Of a DNA stretch of 64,000 nucleotides, positions 62,101 to 64,000 are shown in pieces. The notes beneath the pieces were generated by a model. It was not told where the DNA came from. It was given only the letters and a program-made list of their open reading frames with translations, and made no database searches. The translations under genes were made by a program, and so were the position numbers. Position 1 is the stretch's first letter. Every line of letters begins with the position of its first letter. The DNA is taken from assembly GCF_044904705.1 (NCBI RefSeq), contig NZ_JADIKL010000002.1, positions 186,001 through 250,000 of the forward strand, read 5' to 3'. Source of the DNA: Rhodanobacter_A agri (GTDB lineage: Bacteria; Pseudomonadota; Gammaproteobacteria; Xanthomonadales; Rhodanobacteraceae).

Positions 62101-62170
62101 GACCAACCAGACCGCCGACGAGTACACCGGCCGCGAAATGTTCCTGTCGTTCGATTACAAGTTCGACTGA
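59150..62170 (+). CDS. TonB-dependent receptor, probable N-glycan/oligosaccharide importer
   Basis: 1006 residues. Signal peptide (ALVSALSIALLSPVVAYGQ), a short Gln/Ser-rich linker, a TonB-box-like LKTVTVTGSMIP, plug domain (VVTITGAQIKQQGFTTMWEFLDSL ... LNLRGLGPGFSLLMIDGVRVV ... IEILASGASSIYGSDAVAGVVN) and a beta-barrel ending FLSFDYKFD. It resembles the large carbohydrate-linked receptors of Xanthomonadales. The promoter module shared with the glycosidase operon implies uptake of the same substrate. Start 59150 follows AGGGAGGGG. Confidence 0.92.
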   Translation: MRHAIALRRNALVSALSIALLSPVVAYGQTATASGDNQSNAQQATSSSQQKAVNLKTVTVTGSMIPRVQIEGDAPVVTITGAQIKQQGFTTMWEFLDSLPQMGPQVQDSASWGATAVNARPLNLRGLGPGFSLLMIDGVRVVDYPQPLYAKSNFQNPSNIPTGMIDRVEILASGASSIYGSDAVAGVVNVILKKNYQGDELQVTGGGAQHGGRAYGDVNFFGGKSGENWHILYNVEKSNRSPMWGMDRPYQDSESDAGYGSWNPNARMFGYPDSPALFAADANGNYITPGTSSITGQYTGACGNFSNSQLYHAHSVSTNGTQVTGVTDLGYYCKQPALFQNWVLTGGSRSNNGYVAGEYDFKNGLQLYGSAALYDSVGTSNTQLWGIGTGGFYDQTSGQVISNAARQFTAQETGTSMNTHDREQNWNITAGVRGTMFDGNFNWDLSLNTQKYIVHEDYTAFNQQAANNFFLGPQLGTNGGMPVYAMNWQQWWSPITPQQYSQFSVNGQDSAASWLDQAQFRINGDLFKLPWVDQSVGWAAVLEAAHNGFQLSPDARASNSATFVNPFYSDNTGAGNRQRYSLGTEFRVPILDSLTWTISGRLDKYNDHSRADVARTWGTGLEWRPIDSLLIRGSYGTNFKAPDMQAVYQTGSTVPVGIYADNLTCIKALQAGDTNNTWCNPNIQRPQSQYYTSLTGGNKLLLPETGHSWTYGFVWQVPGVEGLSISADYWHMGVDNSIQYLDNGTVLKDEAGCLTGLQVVGTSTLEPYTAHDPGSAYCQMVIGMVQRNADGTINTVHSGPINEASLYVSGVDASLDYKWRSENYGDFTTSIVYTDNLSYKQRVLASDPLLNTRYNNAASRVTWMGTWHKGDWSASISGVRVGSVRANNYGGCNVLDNGIQPGMGTATAADGTVYSTGVCTVSYNGGTQVVNDTMYTGRVPPWITWNGSIGWQINPETKVTFTVSNIFDKMGAIPYYSGGFEFVPTNQTADEYTGREMFLSFDYKFD

Positions 62171-62194
62171 TCCCTCTCAGGTTGAACTTGCCCC

Positions 62195-62226
62195 ACGCCC
62201 CGGCTTCGGCCGGGGCGTTCTTTTTT
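62195..62226 (+). terminator. Rho-independent terminator of the TonB receptor gene
   Basis: Perfect 10-bp stem ACGCCCCGGC / GCCGGGGCGT with TTCG tetraloop, followed by TCTTTTTT, 24 bp after the stop codon. Confidence 0.95.
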
Positions 62227-62300
62227 GGGCTTCCGCGAAGGCGGTGCCTGCGATGCCGCGCCGACGCAGGCGCGGTGTCAGTCCGATCTTCCGTGCGCTG

Positions 62301-62329
62301 AAAAGAAGATGCCCGCTCGCGCGGGCATC
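62301..62329 (-). terminator. Rho-independent terminator of the AGE epimerase/kinase unit
   Basis: Read on the minus strand: 9-bp stem GATGCCCGC / GCGGGCATC with a GCGA loop, then TTCTTTTC. It lies 30 bp beyond the stop of the AGE-family gene. Confidence 0.85.
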
Positions 62330-62358
62330 GGGTCAGCCGGAATCGGATGCGGCGGGTG

Positions 62359-63591
62359 TCAGCGGGCGTACACCTGCAGCAGTTCGTAGCACGCGCCCAT
62401 GGTGTGGTAGTCCACCTTGCCGGCGGGGCTCTTTTCGTCGCTGTATTTGCGGTTATCGACCGTGAGGATGCGATACCAGGCGCCGTACTCGTGGTCGACA
62501 AAGTGCTTCCACGAGTAGGCCCACAGCTTGTCGAACCACGTGGCGTAGGCGGCATCGCCGGTGCGTGCGTGGAGCAGGGCGGCGGCGGCGAGCGATTCGG
62601 CCTGCACCCAGAAGTACTTATCGTCGTCGCACACACTGCCGTCGGGGGCGAAGCCGTAGCACAGGCCGCCGTGCGTGTCGTCCCAGGCGTGCTTCACCGC
62701 GGTGTCGAACAGGTGGCGGGCGGTGGGCACCAGCCAGCTTTCCTCGCGGTTGCGCTCCAGCAGCAGCGATTCGAGGATCAGCAGCAGCTTGGCCCACTCG
62801 GTCTGGTGGCCGGGCTGGAAGCCCCAGGGGCGGAACAGGTGCTTCGGATCGTCCTTGTGGTAATCCCAGTCGATGCGCCACTGCGCGTCGTAGTGCTCCC
62901 ACACCAGGCCGTCGGCCAGTGCGGCCTGGCGGCGCGTCATGTGGTCGGCGAGCGTGAGCGCGCGCTCGAGGTAGCGTGGCTCGTCGCTGGCCTGGTACGC
63001 GGCCAGCATCGCCTCGCACATGTGCATGTTGGCGTTCTGGCCACGGTAGCTGCTGAAGTGCCAGTCGGCGTCGGCCTCATCGCGGTACAGGCCGGCTTCG
63101 GCATCCCAGAAGCGCTGTTCCAGCAGCTCCCAGGTCTCGTCCATCCACGCGGCGGCTTCGGCGATGCCGGCCTTGCGCGCGCTGGAATAGGCCAGCAGCA
63201 CGAAGGCGACGCCGTAGGCGTGGTTGGTGCGGTCTTCGGCCTTGCCGTCGCGGATCGTCCACGCGTAGCCGCCGCTCTGCGCATTGCGGTGCACGTCGCG
63301 CAGGTAGCGCAGGCCGTGGCGCACGGCATCGCGGTACTCGGCGGCGAGCTTTGCGTCGCCGGCGAACTCGATCGCCGCCATGGCGTAGTTGAAGACGAAG
63401 CGCGTGCTGCTCACCAGGTGGCGGTGGTTGCGGTCGTAGATCGTGCCGTCGTCCTTGTAGTAGTGGAAGAAGCCGCCGGCCGGGTCGATCGCGTGCGGGT
63501 GATAGAACGCCATGGTGTCGGCGATGTGCCGGCGCAGGAAGGCCGGCGATCGGAAATCCGGCAGGGGTGTGGCGGGAAGGACGGAACTCAT
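62359..63591 (-). CDS. AGE-family sugar epimerase/isomerase (candidate D-mannose isomerase)
   Basis: 410 residues. An (alpha/alpha)6-barrel protein of the N-acylglucosamine 2-epimerase family: GGFFHYYKDDGTIYDRNHRHLVSSTRFVFNYA, NANMHMCEAMLAAY, PWGFQPGHQTEWAKLLL and KYFWVQAESLAAAAL with the conserved catalytic His residues. No signal peptide, so cytosolic. The RHLVSSTR and PGHQTEWAKLL pattern is close to mannose isomerase/YihS-type members; next to alpha- and beta-mannosidases, conversion of mannose to fructose is the favoured role. N-acetylglucosamine epimerisation is an alternative. It overlaps the kinase gene by four bases (ATGA). Confidence 0.85.
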   Translation of the reverse strand: MSSVLPATPLPDFRSPAFLRRHIADTMAFYHPHAIDPAGGFFHYYKDDGTIYDRNHRHLVSSTRFVFNYAMAAIEFAGDAKLAAEYRDAVRHGLRYLRDVHRNAQSGGYAWTIRDGKAEDRTNHAYGVAFVLLAYSSARKAGIAEAAAWMDETWELLEQRFWDAEAGLYRDEADADWHFSSYRGQNANMHMCEAMLAAYQASDEPRYLERALTLADHMTRRQAALADGLVWEHYDAQWRIDWDYHKDDPKHLFRPWGFQPGHQTEWAKLLLILESLLLERNREESWLVPTARHLFDTAVKHAWDDTHGGLCYGFAPDGSVCDDDKYFWVQAESLAAAALLHARTGDAAYATWFDKLWAYSWKHFVDHEYGAWYRILTVDNRKYSDEKSPAGKVDYHTMGACYELLQVYAR

Positions 63592-64000
63592 GCGTGCGTT
63601 TCCATGAAAGCGAGGACTTCTTCGGTATTCGGCAGCGAGGCGAACGAGCCCTGCCGCGTCACCGCCAGCGCGCCGGCGGCGGCGGCGTGGCGCAACAGCG
63701 TGTGCAGGCGCGGCAAGGTGGCGACCAAGGTGTCGAGGTCGTCCGGGCCGACTCGCTGCTCGGTCAGCTGCTGCAGCAGGCCGCCGACGAAGGCATCGCC
63801 TGCCGCGGTGCTGTCCACGGCGGGCACGCGGTAGGCGGGCAGTTCGCCCTCGGCGTCGGGATGGAACCAGCGCAGCGGGTTCGGGCCGTCGGTGACCACC
63901 AGCAGGCGCGTGCGGCCCTGCCACAGGCGTTCCAGCACGGCGTCTTCGCCGTCCACCGCCAGCCAGGCGAATTCCTCGGCGCTGAGCTTCACCAGGTCCG
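63588..64000 (-). CDS. PfkB-family sugar kinase (candidate fructokinase), partial at right edge
   Basis: The C-terminal ~137 residues are visible; the frame is open at the window edge. The PfkB second signature is present as VPAVDSTAAGDAFVGGLLQ (catalytic Asp in AAGDAF), preceded by RLLVVTDGPNPLRWF and the DLVKLSAEEFAWL segment typical of fructokinases. With the AGE-family isomerase it would take fructose derived from mannose to fructose 6-phosphate. Start and N-terminal substrate-binding part lie outside the window, so the sugar is inferred from context. Confidence 0.82.
   Translation of the reverse strand, partial: DLVKLSAEEFAWLAVDGEDAVLERLWQGRTRLLVVTDGPNPLRWFHPDAEGELPAYRVPAVDSTAAGDAFVGGLLQQLTEQRVGPDDLDTLVATLPRLHTLLRHAAAAGALAVTRQGSFASLPNTEEVLAFMETHA

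Noticed and set aside
1..64000. CRISPR array, prophage or integrative element
   Set aside because: No regularly spaced repeats, no integrase, capsid or tail genes, and no att-like duplication next to tRNA-Phe; genes on both sides of the tRNA are ordinary chromosomal genes.

Overview
The window is GC-rich, densely coded DNA from a gammaproteobacterium, most probably of the Xanthomonadales and within it the Rhodanobacteraceae (Dyella, Rhodanobacter, Luteibacter or Frateuria type). This placement is inferred from gene order (pepA divergent from lptFG; ftsY-rsmD-coaD next to mutY-yggX), from the large TonB-dependent receptors, and from an extensive glycosidase locus. No phage, plasmid, CRISPR array or complete insertion sequence is visible.

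Positions 1 to 25,700 are mainly housekeeping. In order they hold the end of a hybrid sensor kinase, holC, pepA, the LPS-export permease pair lptF-lptG, a threonine aldolase, recQ, a Kef-type antiporter gene broken by a one-base frameshift, a MASE1 membrane sensor, tRNA-Phe, yggX-mutY-asmA-like-ftsY on the minus strand, rsmD-coaD-lipoprotein-ferredoxin on the plus strand, gamma-glutamyltransferase, two metallo-beta-lactamase-fold hydrolases (the second with all subclass B3 ligands), a TMEM43-like membrane protein, nudF-ispB and a DedA-rhodanese fusion.

Positions 25,700 to 35,820 form a complete Kdp potassium system (kdpF, A, B, C, D, E) with an unusual layout. A second membrane mini-protein precedes kdpF, a small soluble ORF and an outer-membrane beta-barrel gene lie between kdpB and kdpC, and a perfect 14-bp inverted repeat separates kdpC from kdpDE. 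A convergent MocR-type regulator follows. It is divergent from an orphan IS3-OrfA-like DNA-binding protein and an Oar-like TonB receptor. The MocR/OrfA intergenic region carries two pairs of 10-bp direct repeats, both with 24-bp periodicity, that look like a MocR operator.

Positions 41,600 to 48,000 hold ssb, an orphan WHH/HNH-type nuclease, a secreted GH20-LamG beta-hexosaminidase and a serine beta-lactamase-family hydrolase.

Positions 48,000 to 64,000 are the most distinctive part: a locus that looks built to dismantle N-glycans and use the sugars. One tightly overlapping operon encodes GH2 beta-mannosidase, GH3 glycosidase (candidate beta-xylosidase), GH125 and GH92 alpha-mannosidases and GH29 alpha-L-fucosidase. 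A separate TonB receptor gene follows. Convergent to it are an AGE-family sugar epimerase/isomerase and a PfkB-family sugar kinase (truncated by the window edge), which could turn mannose into fructose 6-phosphate. The operon and the receptor share a promoter-proximal module (a 17-bp block plus an ATCGAT-centred operator-like site at almost identical spacing), so one regulator outside the window probably controls both. The GH20 enzyme nearby would supply the missing beta-N-acetylglucosaminidase step.
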